Below, in pieces: positions 37,803 through 47,198 of a stretch of DNA of 64,000 nt. The DNA lies in NCBI GenBank assembly GCA_963823845.1, contig CAWGND010000008.1, forward strand, positions 62,001-126,000. Direction: 5' to 3'. Each line of letters opens with the position of its first letter. The first letter of the stretch is position 1. The stretch comes from Alloacidobacterium sp963823845. GTDB lineage: Bacteria > Acidobacteriota > Terriglobia > Terriglobales > Acidobacteriaceae. Made by a program: the position numbers and the translations under genes. The notes beneath the pieces are model-generated. The model made no database searches. It was given only the letters and a program-made list of their open reading frames with translations, and was not told the DNA's origin.

Positions 37803-38011
37803 CGGATCAACGTACCGGATTCGACTGTTCAGGGCGCTTTTTCGGGGTGTCGTGTGCAACGTGATTCTATTCTTCCGCACTATTCGTCTGTTTGGAATTG
37901 CCAACTTTCAGAATGCAAAGCTATTAACCCATGTTGTCCGGCTTCCGAAAGCAGACGCCAAAAAATCACGGCAGGTTTATGCTGATGGCAGTAACACAGA
38001 TTGGAGAAACA

Positions 38012-38539
38012 ATGCCTGCCTGTCCCGGCAAACCGGCGCGTGGGGCGGTTCTCAGCTTTCCGAAGCGCAACCTGTCTCCCCTGCGTCGTGCCTGCCTGTC
38101 ACTCGGTCTGCCGGTCGATGCGCGGCCCCGAGCCAATCGGGCACGGGTGTTGCGCAAGGCGGGCATGAGAACGGCGGCGATCATCGAGTACCTGAAATTC
38201 TCCAAGGGCGAACAGGCGCGGCAGATTATCGAGCTTTACTACTCGCTGAATACCGCAACCGAGCGCAAGGCCGTGACGATTGACTATCTCATCATGGCTG
38301 CGGGCGCGGATGTTCATCAGGTCTGGGGTTTAATCCAGGAGGGAGTGAGCAGGCGTTCGGAGGTGCAGACGGGATTGCTGGTTGCTGTGAACGCGCCCGA
38401 CGTGACTCGGAAGGCCATTGAGCACGCTCTGACACCCAAAGGCCACAAGGACCGCGAATTGGTGTTGCGGATTGCAGGCGTTGTTCCTGGTCCCCCGCAG
38501 CCAAGTTTCGCCTGTCTCAATCGCGGGCGTCGATTCTGA
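38012..38539 (+). CDS. Hypothetical helical protein
   Basis: 175 residues from ATG 38012, which has GGAG six bases upstream; the frame extends upstream to 37931. The middle (LRKAGMRTAAIIEYLKFSKG, ARQIIELYYSLN) is helical and a little like small DNA-binding phage proteins. Not assigned. Fourteen bases before the HTH gene at 38554, so probably one operon. Confidence 0.5.
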   Translation: MPACPGKPARGAVLSFPKRNLSPLRRACLSLGLPVDARPRANRARVLRKAGMRTAAIIEYLKFSKGEQARQIIELYYSLNTATERKAVTIDYLIMAAGADVHQVWGLIQEGVSRRSEVQTGLLVAVNAPDVTRKAIEHALTPKGHKDRELVLRIAGVVPGPPQPSFACLNRGRRF

Positions 38540-38553
38540 AATTTGAGACGGTT

Positions 38554-38853
38554 ATGTCTATCGCGCCGGTACCCGATGCTCTGCTTAGTAGCCATGATGC
38601 GCTTTGTCAGAACCTAGCTAAGATGGAGCAGAGGGTAAGAGGCCCTTTTCTCATGCGGACTCGTTCTCAATTCGTGATGTGGCTTCAGTCCCGCCGATCC
38701 GCAGGCGAGTCGCTGGCGTCTATTGCGCGTGGTTTTGGTGTCTCTGCCGTCACCGTCAAGCTGTGGCTCGACGGCAAGCGGAACCCCTCCCGCATGGCGC
38801 TGGTGCTGGCCGGGCTGCTGGCGCAGCGGGATGCGGGGAACTGGCCGCTGTGA
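38554..38853 (+). CDS. Helix-turn-helix DNA-binding protein
   Basis: 99 residues. The segment SLASIARGFGVSAVTVKLWL is a standard helix-turn-helix, preceded by FLMRTRSQFVMWLQSRR. This resembles small plasmid or phage repressor-like proteins. It follows the hypothetical gene at 38012 closely and is followed directly by the second copy of the AT-rich repeat, a possible binding region. Confidence 0.6.
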   Translation: MSIAPVPDALLSSHDALCQNLAKMEQRVRGPFLMRTRSQFVMWLQSRRSAGESLASIARGFGVSAVTVKLWLDGKRNPSRMALVLAGLLAQRDAGNWPL

Positions 38854-38907
38854 AAGGGGGGATCGAAGGCAACTTGTCCAGCTCCGCGCTCCGGGCAGGC
38901 TTCGACG

Positions 38908-39056
38908 CTGCGGAAGTTGTCCACCCCCCGCCCTTCATCTTTGCCTATGACCGCTTTTTGCGCTCTCCGCACTGAAATTTTTTTGGGAAAATTTTGGAGA
39001 ATTTGGAGAATTGGAATCGGGAAAATCGCAATTCGTTGCAGAGAAATCGAGGAGAA
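38908..39056 (+). repeat. AT-rich direct repeat, copy 2
   Basis: Counterpart of 33020-33155. It carries an extra GGAGAATT-like step within the A/T-rich half. Lies between the HTH gene and the convergent small gene at 39077. Confidence 0.75.
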
Positions 39057-39076
39057 ATATTTCGGAAGTATGTACT

Positions 39077-39298
39077 TTACGCAAGAACTTCATTCGGGAG
39101 CCGGAGCACCCGCCTCTCTGAGAATCTTAGCCAGTCTCTGAATAGCTTGGGGTGACCCCGTTTCTTGCTGGGATCATCATTCACTGTAACGATTAGAGAA
39201 TCTGAGGCGTTGCTCGCAAGGTGAATCGACTTGTCATCGGGACTCCACCAAGCGGATACCTCAAATGTGACAGATTTCCCCTTTTTGCTCGTTTTCAT
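39077..39298 (-). CDS. Small hypothetical protein
   Basis: 73 residues with AGAGGAAATT just before ATG 39298. The core VTFEVSAWWSPDDKSIHLAS looks like a small beta sheet, then a basic helical end (FRDWLRFSERRVLRLP). Similar short proteins occur in accessory DNA of many bacteria; no function known. Confidence 0.5.
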   Translation of the reverse strand: MKTSKKGKSVTFEVSAWWSPDDKSIHLASNASDSLIVTVNDDPSKKRGHPKLFRDWLRFSERRVLRLPNEVLA

Positions 39299-39636
39299 AA
39301 TTTCCTCTAACTACTTCTCTTTCGGTCATCCAGTAGCAGGTTTTTTCTTGGACAAGGATTTTTTGAGCCAACGTGATTGGTTGATTGCTTGATTGGGTGA
39401 ATGCAGCAAGTGAGCTATGGGACCGGCCAGAGAACCTCTTCTGGGACACGTTCAGGGCAGAACGTAGTAGAACCTCCCCCTCGGTCTGGCATGGAGCCGT
39501 GGCAAAACCGGCAGCCTGATCCGGTATGTAATCGCACATTACCCGAACACCGTCTATTGTTTCAGAGAAGCGAACTGAGGGGTAAGGAGCGGTGTTACTA
39601 ATATCGAGGAGTTTTTCTTTCAAAAGGAGGTCACCT

Positions 39637-41190
39637 ATGTTGACCAGGACAAGGATGGAGAACATTCTGAGGGGGGCATCGGCCGTAGGTCTAAGTCTGA
39701 CTCTTTACGGATGTGGAACGGGATCAACAACAGCAAGCACTTCTCAAACCGGCGCGCCCTTGGCGCAACAGAGCGACATCTCCATCGCCGGCAGTCAAGC
39801 GGGGATTACTCCCTTCATTTCCTCCGTTCAATTCACGGGGCAAAATGTCTCCGAGGTGACCTCCGTGACATTCAGCATCTCTCCCATGCCGAATTCGGTG
39901 TCTCTGCCAGTGACTGTGACCTGGAGCGCGGCTACCTTGTCCGCTAGCGGCTACCTGCAGGCGAATTTGATCAAGCTCCCGGTTTTTGGCCTTTATGCGG
40001 GATATCAAAATGAAGTAAGTTTCCAGCTCGCTTTCAAAGACGGCTCAGTACAGCAGTTGCAATACCAGATCGCGACCGAACCTTACACAGACCCAAGTGG
40101 CGTTTATCTCAATCCGACCATCATCAAGGCACGGGCGCCCGGAAGCACCCTCGGATTCAACTTCTTCATCCTGAAGTCCATGATCGGCTCCCCCGTCATC
40201 GTGGATACCGATGCGCAAGTACGTTGGATCGTTCCCGCAACCGGGACCACAGCCGTCTATTACGCAAACGGTCAATTTGTCACTGGCAGCTTATTCGCTC
40301 CAACCGTGACCGTGCTCCAATTCGACGGCACGCAGTCAACACCGCAGACTGATCTTCCGCAGCCTCTTCTGGCCTCGTTTACCCATAACATCGATCCCGG
40401 TCCGAGCGGCGATCTGGCCGAATTCAATGGAATCGACGATCTTGGCTACAGTCTCGACGATATCGTCGCGGAAATCGTGCCTTTCTCGACTCAGCCTCCG
40501 ATTCAGACGTTTGACATGGCGGACATATTGACGTCTTACATGCAGGCGAATGGCGACGATGCAAGCGCGTTTGTGCGGCCCGGCATCGACTGGTTCCATC
40601 TCAACGCCAGTACCTACGACCCGAGCGATCATACCGTTATCGTTTCCAGCCGCGAAAACTTCTTGATCAAGGTGAACTATTTCACATATGACATCGTTTG
40701 GATCTTGGGTGACCCGACCAAGTATTGGTATACCTTTCCGTCCCTCAGGGCCAAAGCTCTCACATTAAACGCAGGCGGTGACTATCCAATCGGTCAACAT
40801 GGAGTTTCCATTACAGCGGACGGCTACGTCATGGTTTTTAACGATGGAACTGGGAGTGTCAATCAACCCCCTGGAGAGCCATCTGGTCTTACCCGAACCT
40901 TCAGCGAAGTGTCGGCCTACTCCGTGGATACCGCCACGATGACGGCCCGGAATGTATGGAACTTCAATTATGGGCAAACCATCTTTTCGTCATTCTGTGG
41001 AAGCAGCTACGAGTCGGGAAACTCATATCTGGTCGATTTCGCGACGGCGGACAACACCCAGGAGGCGCGGTTGGTTGGGCTGGACACGAACAAGAACGTC
41101 GTATTCGATTTTCAGTATGCATCCCCCGAAGGCTGCTACGCGGCCTGGAATGCGATACCTATACCGATGGAAAACCTGCAAATCAACTAA
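39637..41190 (+). CDS. Arylsulfotransferase (ASST-type) lipoprotein
   Basis: 517 residues from ATG 39637, chosen for AAGGAGG seven bases upstream. A lipoprotein signal ends at LTLYGC. The mature protein is a beta-propeller with the ASST hallmarks: DWFHLNASTYDPSDHTVIVS, SRENFLIKVNYFTYDIVWIL-GDP, and IGQHGVSIT in the position of the histidine that carries the sulfo group. These enzymes move sulfate between phenols. No dsb-like partner is next to it. ASST is rare enough on islands to be notable. Confidence 0.85.
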   Translation: MLTRTRMENILRGASAVGLSLTLYGCGTGSTTASTSQTGAPLAQQSDISIAGSQAGITPFISSVQFTGQNVSEVTSVTFSISPMPNSVSLPVTVTWSAATLSASGYLQANLIKLPVFGLYAGYQNEVSFQLAFKDGSVQQLQYQIATEPYTDPSGVYLNPTIIKARAPGSTLGFNFFILKSMIGSPVIVDTDAQVRWIVPATGTTAVYYANGQFVTGSLFAPTVTVLQFDGTQSTPQTDLPQPLLASFTHNIDPGPSGDLAEFNGIDDLGYSLDDIVAEIVPFSTQPPIQTFDMADILTSYMQANGDDASAFVRPGIDWFHLNASTYDPSDHTVIVSSRENFLIKVNYFTYDIVWILGDPTKYWYTFPSLRAKALTLNAGGDYPIGQHGVSITADGYVMVFNDGTGSVNQPPGEPSGLTRTFSEVSAYSVDTATMTARNVWNFNYGQTIFSSFCGSSYESGNSYLVDFATADNTQEARLVGLDTNKNVVFDFQYASPEGCYAAWNAIPIPMENLQIN

Positions 41191-41194
41191 TTGG

Positions 41195-41566
41195 CTAGCC
41201 CAATAGGGCCTCGATTTCCGCTCGCCGGATCAGCACACGACTGTGCACCATGCGGATGGGAGTGAGTTTCCCGGCTTTAATCCAACTTAGCGTCAATCCC
41301 TTTTGAGTTATGACCCACACCCCGCGAGAGGGGTTATCAAGGGCACCGGCGTCCTTGAGCCAAGACTTTGCCCACGCCAAGTTGTAGCTTAGCTTTGTCT
41401 GTCGCTCGGTATGCATGATGTTCTGTACGGCCTCGGGTATGTGTTCCAGTTCTATGACTCTTTCAAGCAACTCTTCATGGGTGGCCGACCCACCAAGTGC
41501 TTTCATCGCTACAAGGGCACCCCACATCAATTCGTCAAACGACGGCGCTCTCATCTCCTGAGTCAT
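41195..41566 (-). CDS. Mrr N-terminal-domain protein with excisionase-like tail
   Basis: 123 residues. Positions 7-90 follow the Mrr_N winged helix (FDELMWGALVAMKALGGSA, LSYNLAWAKSWLKDAGALDN, SRGVWVITQKG). The Mrr nuclease that should follow is missing. Instead the end TLSWIKAGKLTPIRMVHSRV-LIRRAEIEALL fits the second half of an excisionase-type HTH_17 domain. It looks like two gene remnants joined by a deletion, or a stand-alone DNA-binding protein. Confidence 0.6.
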   Translation of the reverse strand: MTQEMRAPSFDELMWGALVAMKALGGSATHEELLERVIELEHIPEAVQNIMHTERQTKLSYNLAWAKSWLKDAGALDNPSRGVWVITQKGLTLSWIKAGKLTPIRMVHSRVLIRRAEIEALLG

Positions 41567-41949
41567 TTCGATTCTCTTTTCGTTGTGCAGAATATTGGTA
41601 GCAGCGATGACAGTGCACCTTGTTGGTATATGCTGGCCATTCTTCCCTTTGAAGATTTATGAATTGGGCGGAAACGACCCGATTGTATCGTCAATCGCGC
41701 AACAATATGTAGTTACTTCACTCGGTTACTTTTGCGCATATCATCGAAGTTTCGGTTGTTGAGAAGAGCGCTCTGAGGTCGATCACATTCAATTGGTCAC
41801 CGGCGCGCTCGAAGACGTGCTTACGCAGCGTCAGGAGGTGCGCGACATGAAAGCCGCAGAGAAAGAAGCTGGGCAACAAGGCGACACATATAGTGTGAAC
41901 TGATCGCGGCTGCTGTCCCGCACTGCTCGGTGCGGGCCGCTTCGCTATG
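41567..41949. other. Intergenic with hairpin
   Basis: 383 bp. A short plus-strand frame ending at 41901 (ALEDVLTQRQEVRDMKAAE) may be the tail of a lost gene. A perfect hairpin CCCGCAC/GTGCGGG (41917-41936) lies just before the propeller remnant. Confidence 0.35.
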
Positions 41950-42021
41950 ATGGATGCGGATACGCCTGATCCCAACCTGGCCAATAACACGGCGACGGTG
42001 AGCCTCACGGTGGTGCCGTGA
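41950..42021 (+). pseudogene. 3' remnant of a propeller-family gene
   Basis: ADTPDPNLANNTATVSLTVV plus the final Pro and TGA, identical to the end of the DUF11 domain of the family genes. The 3' flank after it (to about 42090) is also that of the genes ending at 47003 and 49831. All else of the gene is lost. Confidence 0.85.
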
Positions 42022-42140
42022 AGGTACAGGAAAAGTAGTTCCCGCTGGAACGACGGAGGCATAGCGGAGCGCGCGCTGCCATGTCTCCGTCCTCGTCGAT
42101 GTGCGAATATTCTTGTTTCCTGCGCCGCTCAGGAGTAGAG

Positions 42141-42276
42141 TGCTGGGCAATTGGGCGTACCTCATCGGAACGTCGACGTCAGCCTTGGTCACTTCCCCCC
42201 CGGAGGCCAGAAACCCAATGCCTCCATCCTGCGCCGTCTCCGCTCCCATACCGGGCTGAACATCTCTGGAGGCGCT
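42141..42276 (+). promoter_or_regulatory. Conserved leader A (candidate cis-regulatory RNA)
   Basis: GGGCAATTGGG (42145-42155) can pair with CCCAATGCC (42214-42222). The segment GCCTCC (42220-42225), overlapping the 3' strand of that stem, is the exact complement of the Shine-Dalgarno GGAGGC (42268-42273). The two pairings exclude each other. Shared with leaders B and D, partly with C. Confidence 0.55.
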
Positions 42277-44742
42277 ATGAAATTCACTCTCACTCAGAGG
42301 AAGCAGACTGCTTCTCTCAGGATGGTGGGCTTGATGCTTGCCATCGCGCCCACGATCCTGATCGTTCTGACTGTCCTTCTCATCAGTCTGAATGAAGCGT
42401 CGGCACAAACGGATGTGCTGACGTGGCATAACGACAACTATAGAAATGGACTCAATTCAAACGAAGCGATTCTTACTCCGGCGAATGTGGGGGCTTCTAC
42501 CTTCGGCCTTCGCTTCAATTTCATCGTTGATGGGAAAGTGGACGCGGAACCGCTCTATGTAATGGGGGTTCGTTTTCCCACACAGGGCGTACACAATGTG
42601 GTTTATGTTGTGACGGAAAATAACAGCGTGTATGCCATCGATGCCGATACGGGAAAGCAATACTGGCATGTCACCGCGCTTGTCCCTGGAGAGATGACCT
42701 CGGATGACCGCGGGTGTACGCAGGTCTCTCCCAAGATTGGAATCACCGCAACTCCGGTGATCGATCCCAAGGCTGGTCCGCATGGCACGATCTATTTCGT
42801 CTCCATGAGTAAAGATTATTCGGGCAAGTACCATCATCGGTTGCATGCTCAGGATCTGACCACGGGCGCGGAAGAGTTCGGCGGTCCGCGGGAGGTGCAG
42901 GCTACGTATGTCGGCAAGGGAGACAACAGCAGCAACGGAACGGTGATTTTTGATCCGGCCCAATACAAGGACCGGCCCGGCCTGCTGCTGCTGAATGGCG
43001 TGATTTATACGAGCTGGGGTTCGCACTGCGATGTTCAGCCATACACCAGCTGGATGATCGGCTACAACGAAAGCAATCTACAGCAGACCAGTGTCATTAA
43101 TTTCACCCCGAACGGGAGCCAGGGGGCACCGTGGAATGCGGGGGCTGGGCCGGCAGCGGACACGCAAGGCAATATCTATATCTCGCTGGGCAATGGCACA
43201 TTTGACACCACGACAACAGCGAGTGGGTTTCCTTATCTCGCGGACTATGGCAATTCCCTGGTAAAGCTGAACATGCTGAATGGAAGGCTCTCTGTCGCGG
43301 ATTACTGGACGATGTACGACACCGTGGATGAGTCAAACACCGACACGGACCTGTCTTCCGGCGGTACCATGCTGTTGCAGGATATGACGGACACCACGGG
43401 GACCTGGCGACATCTGGCAGTTGCAGCGGGCAAGGACGGAAATCTCTATGTGGTGGACCGCGATAAGATGGGGCACTTCCATGCCGGTTCCAATGCTACG
43501 GTCTACCAGGACCTGGCTGGGGCGCTGCCGGGGGGAGTGTGGGGAAGTCCGGCGTTTTTCAATAATCAGATCTATTACGGCCCAACAGGTCAGCCGGTGA
43601 TGGCCTTCCAGATCAATTCCGCCAGGGTCTCCAGTTCACCTGTGTCCTCGACTGCGGTCGTCTTTAACTATCCGGGGGCTACGCCCAGTGTATCTGCCTA
43701 TGGCAATACAAACGGCATTGTGTGGGCAACGAAAAACACCGACCCGGCTGTTCTGTATGCGTTTGACGCGCGGAATCTCAGCACGCAACTTTACGATAGC
43801 TATCAGACGGCTCACTTTGGGGTCGGAAATAAATTCATCACTCCCATGATCGCGAATGGCAAGGTGTATGTCGGCACAACAACCAGCGTGGCCGCTTTCG
43901 GGCTGCTCACCACCAGCACACCGCCTCTCGCAGACGGGGACTATACGCTGACAAACAGTAGCAGCGGCATGGCGCTCGCTGACCCTGCCCACTCGACCCT
44001 CTCAGGCGCGCAGATGATTCAATGGAACCCGACTGAGGGGATGGATATGAAGTGGTTCTTTTCCAGCCAGGGCAATGCGTATTACGTGATCCAGAACATC
44101 GCGAGCGGATTGCTGCTGACGGATACCAATGGCTCTACGACTCCTCTGACTCCGCTGGTGCAGCGAAAGCCTACGTATGATGACTCTCAGCTCTGGGCGT
44201 TGATCGCTGTGAACGGTGGTTACATCGTTCAAAATAAGGCCAGCGGACTGGTCATAGAGAATCCTGAGTCCAGCCAGAGTGCGGGGACCGGCATGGTTCT
44301 TGATCAGCGGAACAATGGAGTAAATCAAGTCTGGACTTTCGGAGCCGACCTGTTCCTGCGGATATGGCCATCTACGACGACGGTCCATCCGGGCGACCTG
44401 CTCACTTATTCCTTCCCGGTGTGGAACCTGGGGTCTGCTAACGCTGTTCACGAAGTGCTGAACACCCAGGTGCCGGCGGGAACGACTTTCGACAACATCA
44501 GCATTTTGGGCACGCCGGGACTGGGCACGTGTACCACTCCGCCCGACGGGGGAACGGGGCAGATCGTCTGCCACGAAAACGCCACCATGGCAGTGAACGC
44601 CACCTGGACAGTAAGTCTGACTGTAAAGGTGACCGCTTCCGCAGGTACGGTGATCACCGAGAGCGCGGCCACCATGGCGGATACGCCCGATCCCAACCTG
44701 GCCAATAACACGGCGACGGTGAGCCTCACCGTGGTGCCGTAA
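42277..44742 (+). CDS. Secreted propeller / ricin-lectin / DUF11 protein (family member A)
   Basis: 821 residues from ATG 42277 with GGAGG four bases upstream. A family signal peptide (MKFTLTQRKQTASLRM then a long hydrophobic run) is followed by a PQQ-like propeller distinct from the other members (LTWHNDNYRNGLNSNEAIL, VVYVVTENNSVYAIDADTGK, VAAGKDGNLYVVDRDKMG). Next is a ricin-type lectin domain (about 590-715: YTLTNSSSGMALADP, YYVIQNIASGLLLTD, GGYIVQNKASGLVIEN), and last the shared DUF11-type domain (from ADLFLRIWPSTTTVHPGD). It is probably cell-surface or extracellular and carbohydrate-binding. Ends are shared with B-D, the centre is not. Confidence 0.85.
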   Translation: MKFTLTQRKQTASLRMVGLMLAIAPTILIVLTVLLISLNEASAQTDVLTWHNDNYRNGLNSNEAILTPANVGASTFGLRFNFIVDGKVDAEPLYVMGVRFPTQGVHNVVYVVTENNSVYAIDADTGKQYWHVTALVPGEMTSDDRGCTQVSPKIGITATPVIDPKAGPHGTIYFVSMSKDYSGKYHHRLHAQDLTTGAEEFGGPREVQATYVGKGDNSSNGTVIFDPAQYKDRPGLLLLNGVIYTSWGSHCDVQPYTSWMIGYNESNLQQTSVINFTPNGSQGAPWNAGAGPAADTQGNIYISLGNGTFDTTTTASGFPYLADYGNSLVKLNMLNGRLSVADYWTMYDTVDESNTDTDLSSGGTMLLQDMTDTTGTWRHLAVAAGKDGNLYVVDRDKMGHFHAGSNATVYQDLAGALPGGVWGSPAFFNNQIYYGPTGQPVMAFQINSARVSSSPVSSTAVVFNYPGATPSVSAYGNTNGIVWATKNTDPAVLYAFDARNLSTQLYDSYQTAHFGVGNKFITPMIANGKVYVGTTTSVAAFGLLTTSTPPLADGDYTLTNSSSGMALADPAHSTLSGAQMIQWNPTEGMDMKWFFSSQGNAYYVIQNIASGLLLTDTNGSTTPLTPLVQRKPTYDDSQLWALIAVNGGYIVQNKASGLVIENPESSQSAGTGMVLDQRNNGVNQVWTFGADLFLRIWPSTTTVHPGDLLTYSFPVWNLGSANAVHEVLNTQVPAGTTFDNISILGTPGLGTCTTPPDGGTGQIVCHENATMAVNATWTVSLTVKVTASAGTVITESAATMADTPDPNLANNTATVSLTVVP

Positions 44743-45244
44743 ACGGAAGCTACGGGAAAACGAATCGTGATCTTGTCGGAATAGACAAGACGTCGAGCAG
44801 AACGGACATCGACGCAGGTCATCACGTCCAGCAGGACATCGGCAGCAGTGGGCAAAACTCCTTTCTGTCAATCAAGCCGTAGTTCCGGTCGTTCTCACCG
44901 GCTGCTCGGAAGTTGAAACTCCTCACGCATCTTATAGGCGTAGAAAATCACCTTCCTCTTTCATCGGCGCCGGGCTGCATCGCACGATTCATACACCTGC
45001 CTGGGGACTCCCCGGCACCGAGTCGGAAACGGTGGTCTTAAAGACCCCCTATGTAATATAGGGACCCACTCGGATCGATTCGGCACCATCATCATTGTGC
45101 TCGCGCAATATGGCTCATGCTCTATGCGCTCGCGATGCACGGGCTGTGCATGTGAAGCTGCGTTGCTACTTCGGCGCAGCCGGATCGAACGGAGGCGGAA
45201 GAACAAAAACGCTGCGAGGTTTATTCGCGAAGAGTATGATGCTG
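44743..45244. other. Type II 3' flank and spacer
   Basis: After the stop, about 150 bp match the flank after member D at 51839-52010 (GGATCGTGATCTTG..., CGGACATCGACGCAGGTC). The rest is spacer with two small hairpins (GGTCTTAAAGACC, and CCCTAT/ATAGGG near 45050). No gene seen. Confidence 0.5.
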
Positions 45245-45374
45245 GGCGTTGGGGTTACCGAACCGGAACGTCGACGTCAGCCTTGGCCACTTCCCCCCAG
45301 GAGGCCAGAAACCCAATGCCTCCATCCTGCGCCGTTTCCGCTCCCATACCGGGCTGAAAATCTCTGGAGGCGCT
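45245..45374 (+). promoter_or_regulatory. Conserved leader B (candidate cis-regulatory RNA)
   Basis: GGCGTTGGG (45245-45253) pairs with CCCAATGCC (45312-45320) with one G-U pair. Between them are TTACCGAACCGGAACG and hairpin TGGCC/GGCCA. GCCTCC (45318-45323) is complementary to the ribosome site GGAGGC (45366-45371). Confidence 0.6.
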
Positions 45375-47003
45375 ATGAAATTCACTCACACTCAGAGGAA
45401 GCAGACTGCTTCTTTCAGGATGACGGGCTTGATGCTTGCCATCGCGCCGCTGTGGCTGATGCTGGCCGCGGCCAACACTTCCGCGTATGCACAGACGTCC
45501 GATAATGTTTCCAACTCCACCGCGGCCACCACTAATCCCTCACTCGCGGACTGGACACAGTTCCACCGCGACAACATGCAGCGCTGGAATCCGTATGAGA
45601 CGGTGCTAGGCATTAATAATGTTGGCAGCCTGCAATTGAAGTGGAAGGCGACGTTGGGCGGTGAAGCTCCCTTCTCCCGTCAATCCTCAGCTGCTGTGGT
45701 GAATGGGGTCGTTTATGTCACTGCTGGCGTGTCGTCGTCCCCGCCCGGCAAGTTGTATGCGCTGAACGCCAGCACCGGCGCGACGCTGTGGAGCTTTGCC
45801 ACTGATGCCGGAGTGACTTCGCCCGCCGTGGCCAATGGGATAGTTTACGTCGACGGACACGACAATGACGCGGAGAGGGTGTACGCGCTGAACGCCAGCA
45901 CCGGCGCCACGCTGTGGAGCTATTCCACCGGAAGCCTCGCGGCGCGCGACGCGCCCGCCGTGGCGAATGGGGTGGTTTATATTACCACCGCTGGCTTTAA
46001 CTCTGAGGGTCACCCCATCACTACTCTATATGCGCTGAACGCCAGCACCGGCGCTGATGGCGGGACTTCGCCCGCCGTCGCGAATGGGGTGGTTTATTTC
46101 GGCTCGACCAAGTTCAACGGCTTCTCCCTCCCATTCAATACCAGCAACATATATGCGCTGAACGCCAGCACTGGCGTCAAGCTGTGGAGCTATACCATCG
46201 AAGACGAAGTGCTTTCCTCGCCCGCAGTCGCAAATGGGGTGGTTTATATCGGCATAGAGGCCGGCTACCTATATGCGCTGAACGCCAGCACCGGCGCGCT
46301 GCTGTGGAGCTATGAGACGGCAGACGCGGTGGAGTCCACGGCCGCAATTGCGAACGGGGTCGTCTATTTCAGCACCGTAGGGTACGCTTTGTATGCGCTG
46401 AACGCCAGCACCGGCGCGAGGCTATGGAGCTATTCCCAGGGTGTTCAAGAGTTTTCGTCGCTCGCCGTGGCAAATGGGGTAGCCTATTTCAACTCGTTTG
46501 ACGGTAACCTGTACGCGCTGGACGCTCACACTGGCACTCAGTTGTGGAGTTACCCCATCGGAGCCTCGGAGGACAATTCCGGGTTCTTCTCGCCCGTGGT
46601 GGTGAATGGGGTGGTTTACATCAGCGCTGGAGACATGTCTGGAAACGAAAATGTTTATGCATTTTCGGTGGGAGCCGACCTCTTCCTGCGGATAAGACCC
46701 ACTTTGACGACGGTCCATCAGGGCGATCTGCTCACTTATGCCTTCCCGGTATGGAACCTGGGCCCAAAAAACGCTGATCAGGAAGTGCTGAACACGCCCT
46801 ACCTGGGGAGCGGGCCGATCCCGATCGTCTGTCATGAAAACAGCGTCATGGATCTTAACACCACATGGACGGTGCGGCTGACGGTGAAGGTGACGGCGCC
46901 CGCAGGAACTGTGATTACCGAAAATGCGGCCACCATGGCGGATACGCCTGATCCCAACATGGCCAATAACACGGCGACGGTGAGCCTCACCGTGGTGCCG
47001 TGA
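45375..47003 (+). CDS. Secreted PQQ-repeat propeller / DUF11 protein (family member B)
   Basis: 542 residues from ATG 45375. After the family signal (MKFTHTQRKQTASFRMTGLM, cleavage near AYAQ) comes WTQFHRDNMQRWNPYETVLG and then about eight repeats of the pattern YALNASTGAxLWSY...SPAVANGVVY, the blades of a PQQ-like propeller. The C-terminal DUF11-type domain starts at ADLFLRIRPTLTTVHQGD. Compared with C and D it lacks about 26 residues there (no VPEGTVFDYIRISGTPG part), an in-frame deletion that leaves EVLNTPYLGSGPIPIVCHEN. Role unknown; adhesion or ligand binding outside the cell is inferred. Confidence 0.88.
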   Translation: MKFTHTQRKQTASFRMTGLMLAIAPLWLMLAAANTSAYAQTSDNVSNSTAATTNPSLADWTQFHRDNMQRWNPYETVLGINNVGSLQLKWKATLGGEAPFSRQSSAAVVNGVVYVTAGVSSSPPGKLYALNASTGATLWSFATDAGVTSPAVANGIVYVDGHDNDAERVYALNASTGATLWSYSTGSLAARDAPAVANGVVYITTAGFNSEGHPITTLYALNASTGADGGTSPAVANGVVYFGSTKFNGFSLPFNTSNIYALNASTGVKLWSYTIEDEVLSSPAVANGVVYIGIEAGYLYALNASTGALLWSYETADAVESTAAIANGVVYFSTVGYALYALNASTGARLWSYSQGVQEFSSLAVANGVAYFNSFDGNLYALDAHTGTQLWSYPIGASEDNSGFFSPVVVNGVVYISAGDMSGNENVYAFSVGADLFLRIRPTLTTVHQGDLLTYAFPVWNLGPKNADQEVLNTPYLGSGPIPIVCHENSVMDLNTTWTVRLTVKVTAPAGTVITENAATMADTPDPNMANNTATVSLTVVP

Positions 47004-47198
47004 AGGTACAGGAAAAGTAGTTCTCGCTGGAACAACGACGGAGGCATAGCGGAGTGCACGCTACTATGTCTCCGTCCTCGATGTGCGAAGACTTAACTGC
47101 TTAGCTTCCATGTAAATGGAAGTTGACACTCTGTAAGAGGAGGAGAAGTCTCGGAAGGCATGAGTGAGGTGAGAGGAGGTCGCCTCACCTCACCTGAC
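47004..47198. other. Type I 3' flank
   Basis: Matches the flanks after 42021 and 49831 (AAGGTACAGGAAAAGTAGTT, then a long imperfect hairpin between ACGGAGGCATAGCG and CTATGTCTCCGT). It may act as a 3' end structure, without a U-tract. Confidence 0.5.

Noticed and set aside
39261..39665. 134-codon minus-strand frame before the arylsulfotransferase
   Set aside because: It overlaps the promoter and ribosome site of that gene and the small gene at 39077-39298, and has no recognisable features.
45245..45270. Resemblance of GGGGTTACCG in the leaders to the end of the c-di-GMP-I (GEMM) riboswitch
   Set aside because: The other invariant parts of that riboswitch are missing upstream, and the conserved stem of the leaders lies downstream of this segment instead.
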